DNA of 64,000 nucleotides from assembly GCA_951813525.2 (NCBI GenBank), contig CATOTJ020000001.1, positions 682,001-746,000 of the forward strand, in the 5' to 3' direction. The notes beneath the pieces are model-generated. The model saw only the letters and a program-made list of their open reading frames with translations, was not told the DNA's origin and searched no databases. This document shows, in pieces, positions 1 to 9,109 of the stretch; position 1 is the first letter of the stretch; each line of letters opens with the position of its first letter. Both the position numbers and the translations under genes were made by a program. Source of the stretch: Thermohalobaculum sp951813525 (GTDB lineage: Bacteria; Pseudomonadota; Alphaproteobacteria; Rhodobacterales; Rhodobacteraceae).

Positions 1-125
1 ATTGGCCGCGATCCCGGGATCGCGAAACAGACACGGACTTACGATCGGCCGTGCCTTCGCCGCCCGTCAGCGGGCCGGTGATGGCGGAAGGCGCTGTTGC
101 GTGCCGCGGCACCATTTTACCTTGA
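1..125 (+). other. Probable 3' end of the gene upstream of GTA gp9 (expected gp8, tail terminator); frame unclear
   Basis: In the GTA order gp8 lies immediately before gp9, so this stretch should hold its 3' end. None of the three forward frames gives a convincing gp8-like C-terminus. One frame stops at 123-125, just before the gp9 ribosome binding site. Another stops at 137-139, overlapping the gp9 start. A piece of plausible coding in the second frame seems to continue in the first, which could mean a frameshift, but too little is visible to decide. Confidence 0.25.
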
Positions 126-135
126 GGAGAGACCG

Positions 136-543
136 ATGAGTGCCCAGAAAGGCAAGGATATCCTGTTGAAACTGGACCAGGGGTCCGGGTTTACGACAGT
201 TGCGGGTGTCCGTACCACGCGGCTGACATTCAACGCAGATACCGTGGATGTGACGACCGCAGACAGCGCAGGTCACTGGCGCGAGCTTTTGGCCGGAGCG
301 GGCGTTCGATCGGCCGGTGTTTCCGGTTCAGGGATCTTCAAAGACGAGGCATCGGACGAAGCGCTGCGTCAGGTGTTCTTTGACGGCTCGACACCGCCAT
401 TCGAGATTGTGATCCCGGATTTTGGCACTGTCAGCGGCTCGTTCCAGGTCACATCGTTGGAATATGCGGGAAGTCATGATGGCGAGGCGACGTTTGAAAT
501 CGCGCTGGCATCGGCCGGATCGTTGACGTTCACCGCGGTCTGA
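136..543 (+). CDS. GTA major tail protein (gp9, TP901-1-like family)
   Basis: This 135-residue protein matches the GTA gp9 major tail protein family, whose hexameric rings form the tail tube. I chose the ATG at 136 because a strong Shine-Dalgarno (GAGGAGA, 124-130) lies just upstream and the family starts with a similar MSAQKGKD-type N-terminus. The frame is open further upstream to 97, but that extension has no ribosome binding site. A central Gly/Ser-rich beta segment (GVSGSGIFKDEASDE) and a tail-tube-type beta-rich C-terminus are visible. It begins the visible GTA tail module and is followed by gp10 after 4 bases, so the genes are co-transcribed. The length agrees with the family. Confidence 0.85.
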   Translation: MSAQKGKDILLKLDQGSGFTTVAGVRTTRLTFNADTVDVTTADSAGHWRELLAGAGVRSAGVSGSGIFKDEASDEALRQVFFDGSTPPFEIVIPDFGTVSGSFQVTSLEYAGSHDGEATFEIALASAGSLTFTAV

Positions 544-547
544 CGGG

Positions 548-871
548 ATGAATGTAAACCCGCATCATGGCGAAGTGGCATTGGTGATCAACGGTCAGCG
601 TCAGGTTATGCGCCTTTCGTTGGGCGCGCTGGCGGCCCTGGAAGGGCGGCTTGAGACTGGGTCACTGATCGAGTTGGCAGAGCGGTTCGAAACGGGCCAG
701 ATCCGGGCGAGCGAGTTACTGGCGTTGCTGGCTGCCGGACTGTCCGGTGCCGGTGCCAAGTTGAGCGAAGCCGAGCTGGCCGATGCCGAGATTGAAGGCG
801 GTGCGGTTGCCGCGATGCGGGTCGGCATGGAGATGCTGGGCAGGGCGTTCGCACCCCTGGACGAAAGTTAG
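548..871 (+). CDS. GTA gp10-family protein
   Basis: This 107-residue protein belongs to the GTA gp10 family (Phage_TAC_11 type), a small protein between the major tail protein and the tape measure. By position and family it is expected to act as a tail assembly chaperone. The N-terminal half contains the typical segment in which the protein reads its own cargo (VALVINGQRQVMRLSLGAL) followed by a helix-rich region with GSLIELAERF and a C-terminal helix ending AFAPLDES. It starts 4 bases after gp9 and precedes the small gp10.1 gene. No anomaly is seen. Confidence 0.8.
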   Translation: MNVNPHHGEVALVINGQRQVMRLSLGALAALEGRLETGSLIELAERFETGQIRASELLALLAAGLSGAGAKLSEAELADAEIEGGAVAAMRVGMEMLGRAFAPLDES

Positions 872-943
872 AGAATGTTCCGCCCGAGTGCGCCGGAGGG
901 TCAAGAGGGACCGCCGCGGGCGGAGCAGGGCGGCGGGCGCAAG

Positions 944-1159
944 ATGAGCGCTGACCGCATCGATTGGCCAAATCTGATGCGGTTGGGGTTGGGAGCACTG
1001 CGCCTGCCGCCCGAACATTTCTGGGCGATAACCCCAGCCGAATTCAGCCTTGCGTTGGAGGGTGCCGGGTTGAGGCCTGTCAGTGGTCTGGGGATGAACC
1101 GGGATACGTTATCGCGGCTGATGCGTGCCCATCCGGATGCGAGAGGAGACCGTGAATGA
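944..1159 (+). CDS. GTA gp10.1-like phage tail assembly chaperone (Phage_TAC_6 type)
   Basis: The product is 71 residues and shows the hallmark of this family: a short helix-rich protein with RLGLGALRLPPEHFW followed by TPAEFSLALEGAG and an R-L-MRAHP tail. The frame is open back to 875, but the ATG at 944 gives the family-length protein starting MSADRIDWP. The stop codon overlaps the start of the tape-measure gene (ATGA at 1156-1159), so translation of the two is probably coupled. Its role in tail assembly is inferred from the family and from gene order. Confidence 0.75.
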   Translation: MSADRIDWPNLMRLGLGALRLPPEHFWAITPAEFSLALEGAGLRPVSGLGMNRDTLSRLMRAHPDARGDRE

Positions 1160-1800
1160 CCGAGCTGTTTTCCAGCAGGCTGTCCGAAGATTTGGGCCGT
1201 GCGCTGAACGATATGCGGGGGCTGGCTGCAGGGTTCGCTGGTGAGTTGGCGAATGCCAGCACAGCGATGGAGAAGATGGACGGGCAGTCGAAACGGCTGT
1301 CGCGATCGCTGTCGTCATCCTTGAAGTCGGCGTTCGACAAGGCAGTCTTTGGCGGCGCGAAGTTAACGGACGTGTTTCGTGATCTGGCCAGTTCGGTCGC
1401 GGGCAAAGCGTTGAATGCCGCGATTACGCCGGTGACGAACGCGATATCGGGCGGGTTTTCTTCGCTGTTTTCGGGCTTTGGCAAGTCGTTGGGGTTTGCA
1501 GACGGCGCCGCGTTTTCATCCGGCCGGGTTCGGGCGTTTGCCGATGGCGGGGTCGTAAACGGGCCGACTTTGTTCCCGATGCGTGGCGCTACGGGGTTGA
1601 TGGGTGAAGCGGGACCGGAGGCGATCCTTCCACTGACGCGTGGGGCCAATGGGCGGCCGGGCGTTGCAGCGCAGGGCGGCGGCGGTACGTCGGTGATCGT
1701 GAATATCTCGACGCCTGACCTAGATGGGTTTCGGCGGTCAAAGTCCCAGGTTTCGGCACAGTTGGCACGAGCGGTGCGGCGCGGCCAGGGAGCGCTTTAG
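1156..1800 (+). CDS. GTA tail tape measure protein (gp11)
   Basis: This 214-residue protein is close to the length of R. capsulatus GTA gp11, which is very short for a tape measure and fits the stubby GTA tail. A helical N-terminal half (residues about 1-90) is followed by a Gly/Ala-rich, membrane-prone segment and the conserved C-terminal signature GEAGPEAILPL (about residues 155-165), then a Gly-rich stretch and a basic end. The start overlaps the stop of gp10.1. After this gene there is an unusual 157-bp spacer before gp12. Confidence 0.82.
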   Translation: MTELFSSRLSEDLGRALNDMRGLAAGFAGELANASTAMEKMDGQSKRLSRSLSSSLKSAFDKAVFGGAKLTDVFRDLASSVAGKALNAAITPVTNAISGGFSSLFSGFGKSLGFADGAAFSSGRVRAFADGGVVNGPTLFPMRGATGLMGEAGPEAILPLTRGANGRPGVAAQGGGGTSVIVNISTPDLDGFRRSKSQVSAQLARAVRRGQGAL

Positions 1801-1957
1801 GCGCGCTTAGAACCCGGGACGCTTCTGGACCCGAAAGATTGCTGCGCATCATAAGTCGTTGAGGCGTAGTGATTTTGCAGTGCGCAGTAGGCCCACCACG
1901 TCTGGAAAATACGCTGGTTGAACGGGCATCGTTCCACGTCTGACGAGGACAACTTAC
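1801..1957. other. Spacer between GTA gp11 and gp12
   Basis: These 157 bases contain no convincing reading frame. Most neighbouring GTA genes here abut or overlap, so a spacer of this size inside the tail module stands out. No strong hairpin followed by a T-run is visible. It ends with the gp12 start region (GACGAGGAC about 15 bases before the ATG at 1958). It could be a small deletion scar or a regulatory stretch. Confidence 0.4.
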
Positions 1958-2578
1958 ATGAACTTTCACGAAGTGCGGTTTCCCGCAGCGATCAGTTTTG
2001 GATCGTCAGGCGGTGTCGAGCGCCGGACGGAGATCGTCGCGCTGGTCAACGGGTTTGAAGAGCGCAACAGCCCGTGGGCGCAATCGCGGCGCCGGTTCGA
2101 TGCCGGGCTGGGCATCAGGTCTTTGGACGATTTGGCGGCAGTGCTGTCGTTTTTCGAAGCACGGCACGGACAGCTTTATGGATTTCGTTGGAAGGATTGG
2201 CTGGATCACCGGTCCTGTGCACCTTCGGCAACTGTTTCGGTGACCGATCAGGTGTTGGAGGGTTCCGGAACAACCCGGCAATTGATCAAGCGATATGAAG
2301 ACGCCGCGGCGTCCTATGTGCGGACAATTACCAAACCGATTGCCGGGACGGTCCAAGTTGCGGTTGACGGCATCGCGTTGGCCGACGGGACGGAATTCAC
2401 AGCGGACAAGGATACCGGGATCGTCACGTTGGCGACGGACCCCGGCGCGGGACAGGTGACGGCAGGGTTCGAATTCGATGTGCCGGTCAGGTTCGACGTG
2501 GACCGCATCGAGGTGAATCTGGCGGCGTTCGAAGCAGGCGATATCCCATCTGTCCCGGTCATCGAGGTGCGTGTCTGA
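1958..2578 (+). CDS. GTA distal tail protein (gp12, DUF2460/TIGR02217)
   Basis: This 206-residue protein fits the DUF2460 family that includes GTA gp12, the distal tail protein joining the tail tube to the baseplate. Family hallmarks are the start MNFHEVRFPAAISFGSSGGVERRTEI (positions 1-26), the segment AQSRRRFDAG, and the GFRWKDWLDH segment near residue 75. The stop overlaps the start of the next gene by one base (TGATG), indicating coupling to gp13. The length is normal. Confidence 0.88.
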   Translation: MNFHEVRFPAAISFGSSGGVERRTEIVALVNGFEERNSPWAQSRRRFDAGLGIRSLDDLAAVLSFFEARHGQLYGFRWKDWLDHRSCAPSATVSVTDQVLEGSGTTRQLIKRYEDAAASYVRTITKPIAGTVQVAVDGIALADGTEFTADKDTGIVTLATDPGAGQVTAGFEFDVPVRFDVDRIEVNLAAFEAGDIPSVPVIEVRV

Positions 2579-3471
2579 TGCGAGCAATCCCTGCAAATTT
2601 GCAATCGGCGCTGGATAGCGGCGCGAGTACTTTGGCGCGATGCTGGAAAGTCGTCCGCTCGGACGGATCCGCGTTGGGTTTTACTGACCATGACCGGGCA
2701 ATCAGTTTCGAAGGTCTCGAATTTGAGCCGGAGAGCGGTTTTACCCCATCGGCGATCGAGGCGGGGACGGGCCTGGCCGCTGATACGCACGAGGTGACAG
2801 GCGCGCTTTCATCGGACCGGATCACACCGGCAGATATCGCACGCGGCCTGTATGATCGGGCCGAAGTGACCTTGTTTCTGGTCGATTGGACAGATCCGGC
2901 AGCACGCACGGTGATCTCTCGCGGATTGATTGGGGATATTCGGCACGGCGCGGTTTCGTTCGAAGCCGAGGTGACCGGAATTAGTGATTTGCTGTCCCAA
3001 CCCGTTGGCCGGGCGTATTTGCATTCGTGCCCATGCCGGTTGGGCGACGGGAAGTGCGGGATGGATTTGGGCGCGCCCGGGCTTGGTGGGGCGGGGACGG
3101 TGCTGTCTGTAACCGGTGCGCAGCGGTTCGAGGTCGATGGGTTTTCGGCGTTCTCGGAGGGTTGGTTCACCGGCGGTGTTCTGACCTGGACCAGCGGTCT
3201 GAACGCGGGGTTGGAGGGGCACGTAAAGGTGCACCTTGGCCTGGGTCCAAAGGCGCTGGTCGAGTTGTGGCTATCCCCGGTTTTCGAGATCTCTTCCAGC
3301 GATGCGTTCACGGTCACTGCCGGGTGTGACAAGACCATGGAGGCCTGCGGTACCAAGTTCGGAAACTTGGTGAACTACCGGGGGTTCCCGCACATGCCGG
3401 GCGACGACGTCGCGGCACAGTATCCAAGCGACGGAGGGACACATGACGGCGGTTCGCTATTCCGATCCTGA
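2578..3471 (+). CDS. GTA baseplate hub protein (gp13, DUF2163/TIGR02218)
   Basis: The 297-residue product matches the DUF2163 family of GTA and lambdoid-like baseplate hub proteins. The N-terminal part contains CWKVVRSDGSALGFTDHDR, and the central HSCPCRLGDGKCGMDL cluster is typical. Further cysteines occur in AGCDKTMEACGTKFGN. In phage lambda the functional counterpart gpL binds an iron-sulfur cluster; a metal site formed by these cysteines is inferred, not shown. The gene overlaps gp12 by one base and gp14 by 29 bases. Confidence 0.87.
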   Translation: MRAIPANLQSALDSGASTLARCWKVVRSDGSALGFTDHDRAISFEGLEFEPESGFTPSAIEAGTGLAADTHEVTGALSSDRITPADIARGLYDRAEVTLFLVDWTDPAARTVISRGLIGDIRHGAVSFEAEVTGISDLLSQPVGRAYLHSCPCRLGDGKCGMDLGAPGLGGAGTVLSVTGAQRFEVDGFSAFSEGWFTGGVLTWTSGLNAGLEGHVKVHLGLGPKALVELWLSPVFEISSSDAFTVTAGCDKTMEACGTKFGNLVNYRGFPHMPGDDVAAQYPSDGGTHDGGSLFRS

Positions 3472-3901
3472 CGCTGTAGTCGCCGAGGCACGGCACTGGT
3501 TGGGGACACCCTATTGCCATCAGGGTAGTTGCAAGGGTGTCGGCACTGACTGCCTGGGTCTGATGCGCGGTATTTGGCGTGCTTTGCTGGGCGCCGAGCC
3601 GGAGCAGGTGGCACCCTATTCGGCCGATTGGGCGGAAGGGTCGGGCGACGAGCGGTTGTTGCGTGCAGCGATCCGTCATTTGGTTCCTGCCACAGGGGCG
3701 GGACAGCCCGGTGATGTCCTGTTGTTCAGGATGGTAAAGCGCGGTCCCGTAAAGCATGTCGGCATCTTGGTCGCAGGGTCGGTGAACGGCGGACGGATGA
3801 TCCACGCCTATTCAGGCCATAACGTCTGCGAGACCGCGTTGACGCCTGCCTGGCATCGGCGAATTGCCGGGGCGTTTCGGTTTCCACCGCCCGCCGTTTG
3901 A
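3443..3901 (+). CDS. GTA cell wall peptidase (gp14, NlpC/P60 family, TIGR02219)
   Basis: This 152-residue protein has the NlpC/P60 fold signature. The catalytic cysteine is in GTDCLGL (Cys37) and the catalytic histidine is in VKHVGIL (His105). A baseplate peptidase of this kind is thought to cut peptidoglycan so that the GTA tail can deliver DNA to the recipient periplasm. The gene starts inside gp13 and ends 129 bases before gp15. Length and active-site spacing are normal. Confidence 0.88.
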   Translation: MTAVRYSDPDAVVAEARHWLGTPYCHQGSCKGVGTDCLGLMRGIWRALLGAEPEQVAPYSADWAEGSGDERLLRAAIRHLVPATGAGQPGDVLLFRMVKRGPVKHVGILVAGSVNGGRMIHAYSGHNVCETALTPAWHRRIAGAFRFPPPAV

Positions 3902-4030
3902 GAATTTTTTCGTCCTGTGGGCGGTTTTTCCCGGCCGGGTGATCCCCCGTTTTCCAATTCGGTGCAGGGCCGTCCGACGGGTCGTAGGCATCCGTGCAGT
4001 GGAATTTACCCTTTTTGATCGGAGTGCCTG

Positions 4031-7000
4031 ATGGCGACCGTACTTCTTTCCGCCGCCGGATCCGCCATTGGCGGTCAGATCGGTGGCACTGTTTTGGGTA
4101 TCGGTGCGGCAACACTGGGCCGGGCCGCAGGGGCCGTTGCCGGGTCGCTGATCGACCAGGTGATATTGGGGTCGGGATCGGCGCCAGTCGACGTTGGCCG
4201 TGCGCGATCGCTGCGTATTCAGGCATCGACTGAAGGCGCGCCGATCGCACGCGTTTTTGGGCGGATGAGAGTTGCCGGTCAGGTGATCTGGGCCACGCGC
4301 TATCGCGAGAACGTGCGCAAGACCAGTCAAGGTGGGAAGGCCACGCAGCCAGCACAGCAGGTGAACGAGTATTCATACTCGATTTCGTTTGCCGTCGGCC
4401 TGTGCGAGGGGCCAATCGACCGGATCGGGCGCGTTTGGGCGGATGGAAAGTTGCTCGATCTGTCCGGGGTCGAGCATCGGATCTATCCCGGTGACGAAGT
4501 CCAGATGCCCGACCCGAAGATCGAGGCCGTCGAGGGCACGGCGCCGGCCTATCGAGGCCTGGCCTATGTTGTGTTCGAAGAGATGCCGGTTGGCCCCTAT
4601 GGCAACAGAATCCCGCAACTGACATTCGAGGTTTTCCGGTCGGTTGCAGGTGGCTATGCGGGGCTGGAATCAGGCGAACCGGTCGCCGACCTGGTCAAGG
4701 CCATCTGCCTGTCGCCGGGAACGGGTGAGTTCGCGCTGGACCCCCAGCCGTCACGCGTCGTCGGACCGGCAGGGGGCGGCAGTTATGCGAACATCAATAA
4801 TTCATCGGGCGTGCCCGATATCGTCGCGTCGTTGGAACAGCTGGGATCTGACCTGCCCATTTGCGACACCGTTTCGATGGTCGTGTCATGGTTCGGCAGT
4901 GATCTGCGCTGTGGGCAGTGCAAGGTCGAACCGAGAATTGAAGAACGAGGCCGCGCAAATGCGCCGGAGGGCTGGTCGGTTGCCGGGCTGACAACCGCGA
5001 ATGCAGAACTGGTATCGACTGATGCCAGCGGGCGCCCGAACTTCGGTGGCTCGCCGTCCGATGCGTCGGTGATCCGCGCCATTCAGGAAATAGCCGGGCG
5101 CGGCAAAGGCGTAATGCTCTACCCGTTCCTGCTGATGGACATTCCAGGCGGCAATGGATTGGTTGACCCATATGGCGGCACCGAGCAGGCGGCATTTCCC
5201 TGGCGCGGTCGTATTACCTTGGATGCTGCACCCGGCCAGCCGGGCACCAGCGATCAGACAGCCGCTGCTGATGTGGAGGTTGCTGCATTCTTTGGCACCG
5301 CCGCTGCGACGGATTTTGCCGTTTCGCCTGGGGTTGTCAGCTATTCCGGGCCGATGGAGTGGACCTGGCGGCGGTTCGTCCTGCACTTGGCGGCACTGGC
5401 CGCTGCGGCGGGCGGTGTTGAGGCGATTTGCATCGGGTCGGAATTGCGCGCACTGACGACGATCCGGTCCGATAAGACGACTTTTCCTGCGGTTGCCGAG
5501 CTGATTGCGCTGTCCGCTGAGGTTCGGGTGCTGTTGCCCGATGCCAAAATAACCTATGCCGCGGATTGGTCGGAATATTTCGGTTATCAACCTGGCGACG
5601 GGTCGGGCGACGTGCTGTTCCACCTGGACACGCTGTGGGCCGACGGGAATATCGATGCGGTCGGCATTGACGATTATACGCCGCTGTCGGATTGGCGTTA
5701 TGTCGGTGGTCATGCGGACGAGGATGCGGGGTCAGTCTATTCGCTGGGCTATCTTTCAGATCAGGTCGAGGGCGGCGAGTATTATGATTGGTACTATGCC
5801 ACCGACACTGACCGGGCGGCACAGATACGCTCGGCGATCAGTGACGGGGCCCATGGCGAGGATTGGGTGTTCCGGCCTAAGGATCTTCGCGGGTGGTGGG
5901 CGAACGCGCACCATAACCGGATCAATGGTGTCCGTCAGGGTGCGTCGACTTCTTGGGTGCCGGCATCCAAACCGATCTGGCTGACCGAAACTGGGTGCCC
6001 CGCGGTCGATTTGGGATCGAATCAGCCAAACTTGTTCCTGGACGACAAGAGTTCGGAAAGTGCGTTGCCGACCGGGTCGCGCGGTGCGCGCGATGACGAG
6101 ATGCAGCGCAGGTTTCTGCAGGCCAAGCTGGGCTATTGGGCCGAGGCGGCAAACAATCCGGTGAGTGCGGTCTATGGCGGACCGATGATCCCGGATAATC
6201 GGGTCTTTGTCTGGACCTGGGATGCACGGCCATGGCCCGATTTTCCGGTGCGTGAAAGCCTGTGGTCGGATGGCCCTGCGCATCGGAGAGGGCATTGGTT
6301 GACCGGTCGCGTCACCTCGGGCGCATTGTCGGACGTGGTCGCGGAGATTTGCCTGGCGTCCGGGTTATCGGCGGCCGATTTCGATGTCTCGCGGCTTTAT
6401 GGTGTTGTTGACGGATACCTGATCGACCAAACGGCCACCGGACGGGAGGCGTTGCAACCACTGATGCAGGCCTTCGGATTCGACGCGTATGAAAGCGCGG
6501 GGCGCATCGTCTTTTCTGGCCGCCAGGGGTCGCCTGCGGCAGACTTGACCGAAAGCGGGATGATCGAGGCCGACGGTGCCCAATTACAGCGTCAGAAGGC
6601 CAAAGCGGTGGCGCGGGTCGATGCCGTGCGATTGGGTTATATACAGGCCGAGGCCGATTACAGGGTCGGATCGGCAGAGGCCCGCCTGCCAGGTGGTGCG
6701 CAGATCGCCGTGGCCGAGACGTCCTTTCAGTTGGCGTTGCCCGGATCGGGCGCGCAGGCAATCGCTGACCGTTGGTTGTCCGAGGCGCTGCGCGCTCAGG
6801 AAACCGCCGGATTCAGCCTGCCGCCATCCATGCTTTCGTTGGAGCCGGGCGATGTCGTGACGCTGGACGGGCCCGGTCAGATCGAAACCTATCGGATCGA
6901 CCGGATAACCGATCAAGGGCCTCGGTCTCTGGAATGTGTGCGTGTCGAGCCTGCGTTGTATCTGCCAAATCCGGCGGTCGGGCGCACATTGGAACCGGAG

Positions 7001-7939
7001 CTGTCACGCCCGCCGGGGCCTTTGGAAGTCGTCGTTATGGATTTGCCGTTGGCCGATGGATCATCGGACCATCAGCCGCGGCTGGCCGTATCCGGCGATC
7101 CGTGGTCGGGCGACGTCGCGGTGATGAAGTCAGCGGATGGCGAAAGTTTTTCGTTGGCCGCAACTGTTCAGGCGCCAGCGGTTATCGGCGTTTCGGCGGC
7201 GGCTTTGGAACCCGGAGCGCCGGGGCGTTGGCAGCGTGTCGCGTGGGACATAACGGTTCCGGTGGGCTCGATCTCTGCAGCGACGCCGGGGGCGGTCCTG
7301 AACGGCGCGAACCTGTTGGCGGTGGAACTGCCGAACGGAGATTGGGAAATCGTTCAGTTTCAAGACGCGGAACTGATCGACACTGATCTTTATCGGCTGG
7401 GTCGACTGTTGCGCGGACTGCGTGGGACAGACGTCTTGTCGACCGGAACCATTCCGCCCGGATCACGTGTTGTGCTGTTGGATCAGGCCGTTATCGCGTT
7501 ACCGGTCGAGACCCACGAGATCGGGATCGAAAGGTATTGGAAGGTCGGTCCGGCGCAGTACGATCTGTCGCATCCGTCGTTCGTCTCGTTCACCGGTTCG
7601 TGGCCAGGTGTCGGATTGCGACCCTTTGCGCCTGCGCATCTGCGGGCCAACGAGGCGGGGGGTGACCTGCTTCTCGATTGGATCCGCACGACCCGTGTGG
7701 GCGGCGAAAACTTTCAGGCGGTGGACGTGCCGTTGGCCGAGGAATCCGAGCATTTTCGCATCACGATCCGCCAAGGCGGGTCGGTACTTCGAACGTCCGG
7801 TGTCGATGGCGCCGGGTTTAACTATTCCGCCGTGATGCAGACCGCCGATGGTGCGGCGGGCACCATCGAGATCGGTGTTGCGCGATTGTCGGCAATCTAC
7901 GGATATGGACCGGAGAGGGTGATCACAGCCAATGTCTGA
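4031..7939 (+). CDS. GTA baseplate megatron / host-specificity protein (gp15)
   Basis: This 1302-residue protein is the largest GTA tail protein. It has a hydrophobic Gly/Ala-rich N-terminus (residues about 1-50), a phage tail-type region, a long central GTA TIM-barrel-like domain (roughly 430-760, including the glycoside-hydrolase-like segments YAADWSEYFGY and GIDDYTPLSDWRY and the run KPIWLTETGCPA), and a C-terminal beta-rich receptor-binding part. It follows gp14 after 129 bases and starts at an ATG in GGAGTGCCTG-ATG. The coding sequence ends intact at TGA 7937-7939, only two bases before an IS630 insertion. Confidence 0.9.
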   Translation: MATVLLSAAGSAIGGQIGGTVLGIGAATLGRAAGAVAGSLIDQVILGSGSAPVDVGRARSLRIQASTEGAPIARVFGRMRVAGQVIWATRYRENVRKTSQGGKATQPAQQVNEYSYSISFAVGLCEGPIDRIGRVWADGKLLDLSGVEHRIYPGDEVQMPDPKIEAVEGTAPAYRGLAYVVFEEMPVGPYGNRIPQLTFEVFRSVAGGYAGLESGEPVADLVKAICLSPGTGEFALDPQPSRVVGPAGGGSYANINNSSGVPDIVASLEQLGSDLPICDTVSMVVSWFGSDLRCGQCKVEPRIEERGRANAPEGWSVAGLTTANAELVSTDASGRPNFGGSPSDASVIRAIQEIAGRGKGVMLYPFLLMDIPGGNGLVDPYGGTEQAAFPWRGRITLDAAPGQPGTSDQTAAADVEVAAFFGTAAATDFAVSPGVVSYSGPMEWTWRRFVLHLAALAAAAGGVEAICIGSELRALTTIRSDKTTFPAVAELIALSAEVRVLLPDAKITYAADWSEYFGYQPGDGSGDVLFHLDTLWADGNIDAVGIDDYTPLSDWRYVGGHADEDAGSVYSLGYLSDQVEGGEYYDWYYATDTDRAAQIRSAISDGAHGEDWVFRPKDLRGWWANAHHNRINGVRQGASTSWVPASKPIWLTETGCPAVDLGSNQPNLFLDDKSSESALPTGSRGARDDEMQRRFLQAKLGYWAEAANNPVSAVYGGPMIPDNRVFVWTWDARPWPDFPVRESLWSDGPAHRRGHWLTGRVTSGALSDVVAEICLASGLSAADFDVSRLYGVVDGYLIDQTATGREALQPLMQAFGFDAYESAGRIVFSGRQGSPAADLTESGMIEADGAQLQRQKAKAVARVDAVRLGYIQAEADYRVGSAEARLPGGAQIAVAETSFQLALPGSGAQAIADRWLSEALRAQETAGFSLPPSMLSLEPGDVVTLDGPGQIETYRIDRITDQGPRSLECVRVEPALYLPNPAVGRTLEPELSRPPGPLEVVVMDLPLADGSSDHQPRLAVSGDPWSGDVAVMKSADGESFSLAATVQAPAVIGVSAAALEPGAPGRWQRVAWDITVPVGSISAATPGAVLNGANLLAVELPNGDWEIVQFQDAELIDTDLYRLGRLLRGLRGTDVLSTGTIPPGSRVVLLDQAVIALPVETHEIGIERYWKVGPAQYDLSHPSFVSFTGSWPGVGLRPFAPAHLRANEAGGDLLLDWIRTTRVGGENFQAVDVPLAEESEHFRITIRQGGSVLRTSGVDGAGFNYSAVMQTADGAAGTIEIGVARLSAIYGYGPERVITANV

Positions 7940-7941
7940 TA

Positions 7942-9100
7942 CTAACGTGCATTGATCAGAACTCATGGGCCCATTTACGGCTACCGATTGATGAGATGCG
8001 CCAGGGCTGTTCGATGAGCTTGTTCCAACTGTCACAGCAGTGCGCGACGATGTCGTCGTAGTTTTTGAAGACCCGGTTTGAGAGCCAGTTGTCGCGTATG
8101 AATTGCCAGATGTTTTCGACTGGATTCAGTTCTGGCGACCGGGCCGGGATTGGAACGAGTGTGATGTTTTCCGGCACATCGAGCTTCGGTGTCGTGTGCC
8201 ATCCGGCCTGATCGAGCAGCAGGATGGCGTGTGCGCCTGGGGCGACTTCGGCGCTGATCAGCTTCAAGTGCTCCACCATGGCATAGGTGTCGCAGAACGG
8301 CATGACGAGGCCGGCACCCTTGCCTTCCGCCGGGCAGATTGCGCCGAAGATATACGCCCATTTCGTCCGCTGATCGTGTGGCGCACGGGGACGCGTTCCT
8401 CGCCGCGCCCAACGTCGTGTGATCTTGTTCTTCTGGCCGACCCTGGCTTCATCTTGAAACCAGACCTCTACGGGCGGCCAGCCTCGCTTGATGCGGATGG
8501 CTGTGACGACGTCGCCGAAGTTTTTTTGAACATCTCGATCGCCTCCTCATCCTGCGCGTAGTGCTGCGGGCGCGCTGTGAGTTTGCGATATCCCAAGGCG
8601 TGCAACTCGCGGCCAACGGTATGACGGCTGACCGAAACGCCGAACTCTTCGTATAGCCAGAACGCAAGGTCGACGAGGCGCCAGCGCACAACCCCATCGA
8701 GATAGGGACGCGGGCCTGACTCGACCGCCGCCGCGAGCGCGGTGCGCTGCTCAGCCGTCAGGAGCGGTGCCTTGCCCGGTGCCTTCCGCGTCGTCAGCGC
8801 ATCCGGGCCGCCGTCGTTGAACCGCAACACCCAATCCCGGATCACCTGAAGGCCAACCCCGCCCGTGCGCGCCGCATCGCTCCGCGAGCCTCCGTCAAGG
8901 ACAACTGCCAGAGCGAGAAGCCGCCGCGTCTGATCCGCTTCATCGCTCTTCCGCGCCAGACGTCGAAGATCCGTTCCTGTATAATCCAATCTGATCTGAA
9001 CAGCAGACCCCATGGCAAAAACTCCTCTGTTTTCCATGGTGAATCAGATCAAGATCGGGCCGGAAATCCCCTTCCGTGAGTCCGAGTCATTGCGCCGCAG
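7942..9100 (-). mobile_element. IS630-family insertion sequence, copy 1 (transposase on minus strand)
   Basis: This is a 1159-bp element flanked by the TA dinucleotide at 7940-7941 and 9101-9102, the classical IS630/Tc1 target duplication. Its ends, CTAACGTGCATTGATCAG and, read inward from the other side, CTGCGGCGCAATGACTCG, are imperfect inverted repeats (about 15 of 24 matching). A copy of the same length lies at 14485-15643 in opposite orientation. All translated frames of the two copies agree, so they appear identical or nearly so, which points to recent transposition. The insertion separates gp15 from the DUF2793 gene. Confidence 0.92.
7956..9013 (-). CDS. IS630-family transposase, copy 1, two frames joined by -1 frameshift
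   Basis: The upstream frame (to 8468) encodes a helix-turn-helix N-terminal half. The downstream frame (7956 to about 8522) encodes the catalytic half with the DDE triad: WFQDEARVG, LLDQAGWH and PELNPVENIW. The frames join at a run of seven A residues (on this strand), where a -1 slip gives FKKNFGDVV in place of FKKTSATSS. I prefer the ATG at 9013 over that at 9037 because a GAGGAG ribosome binding site precedes it. A programmed frameshift is common in this family; a plain mutation is unlikely because both copies have it. Confidence 0.88.
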
Positions 9101-9109
9101 TATGACACG

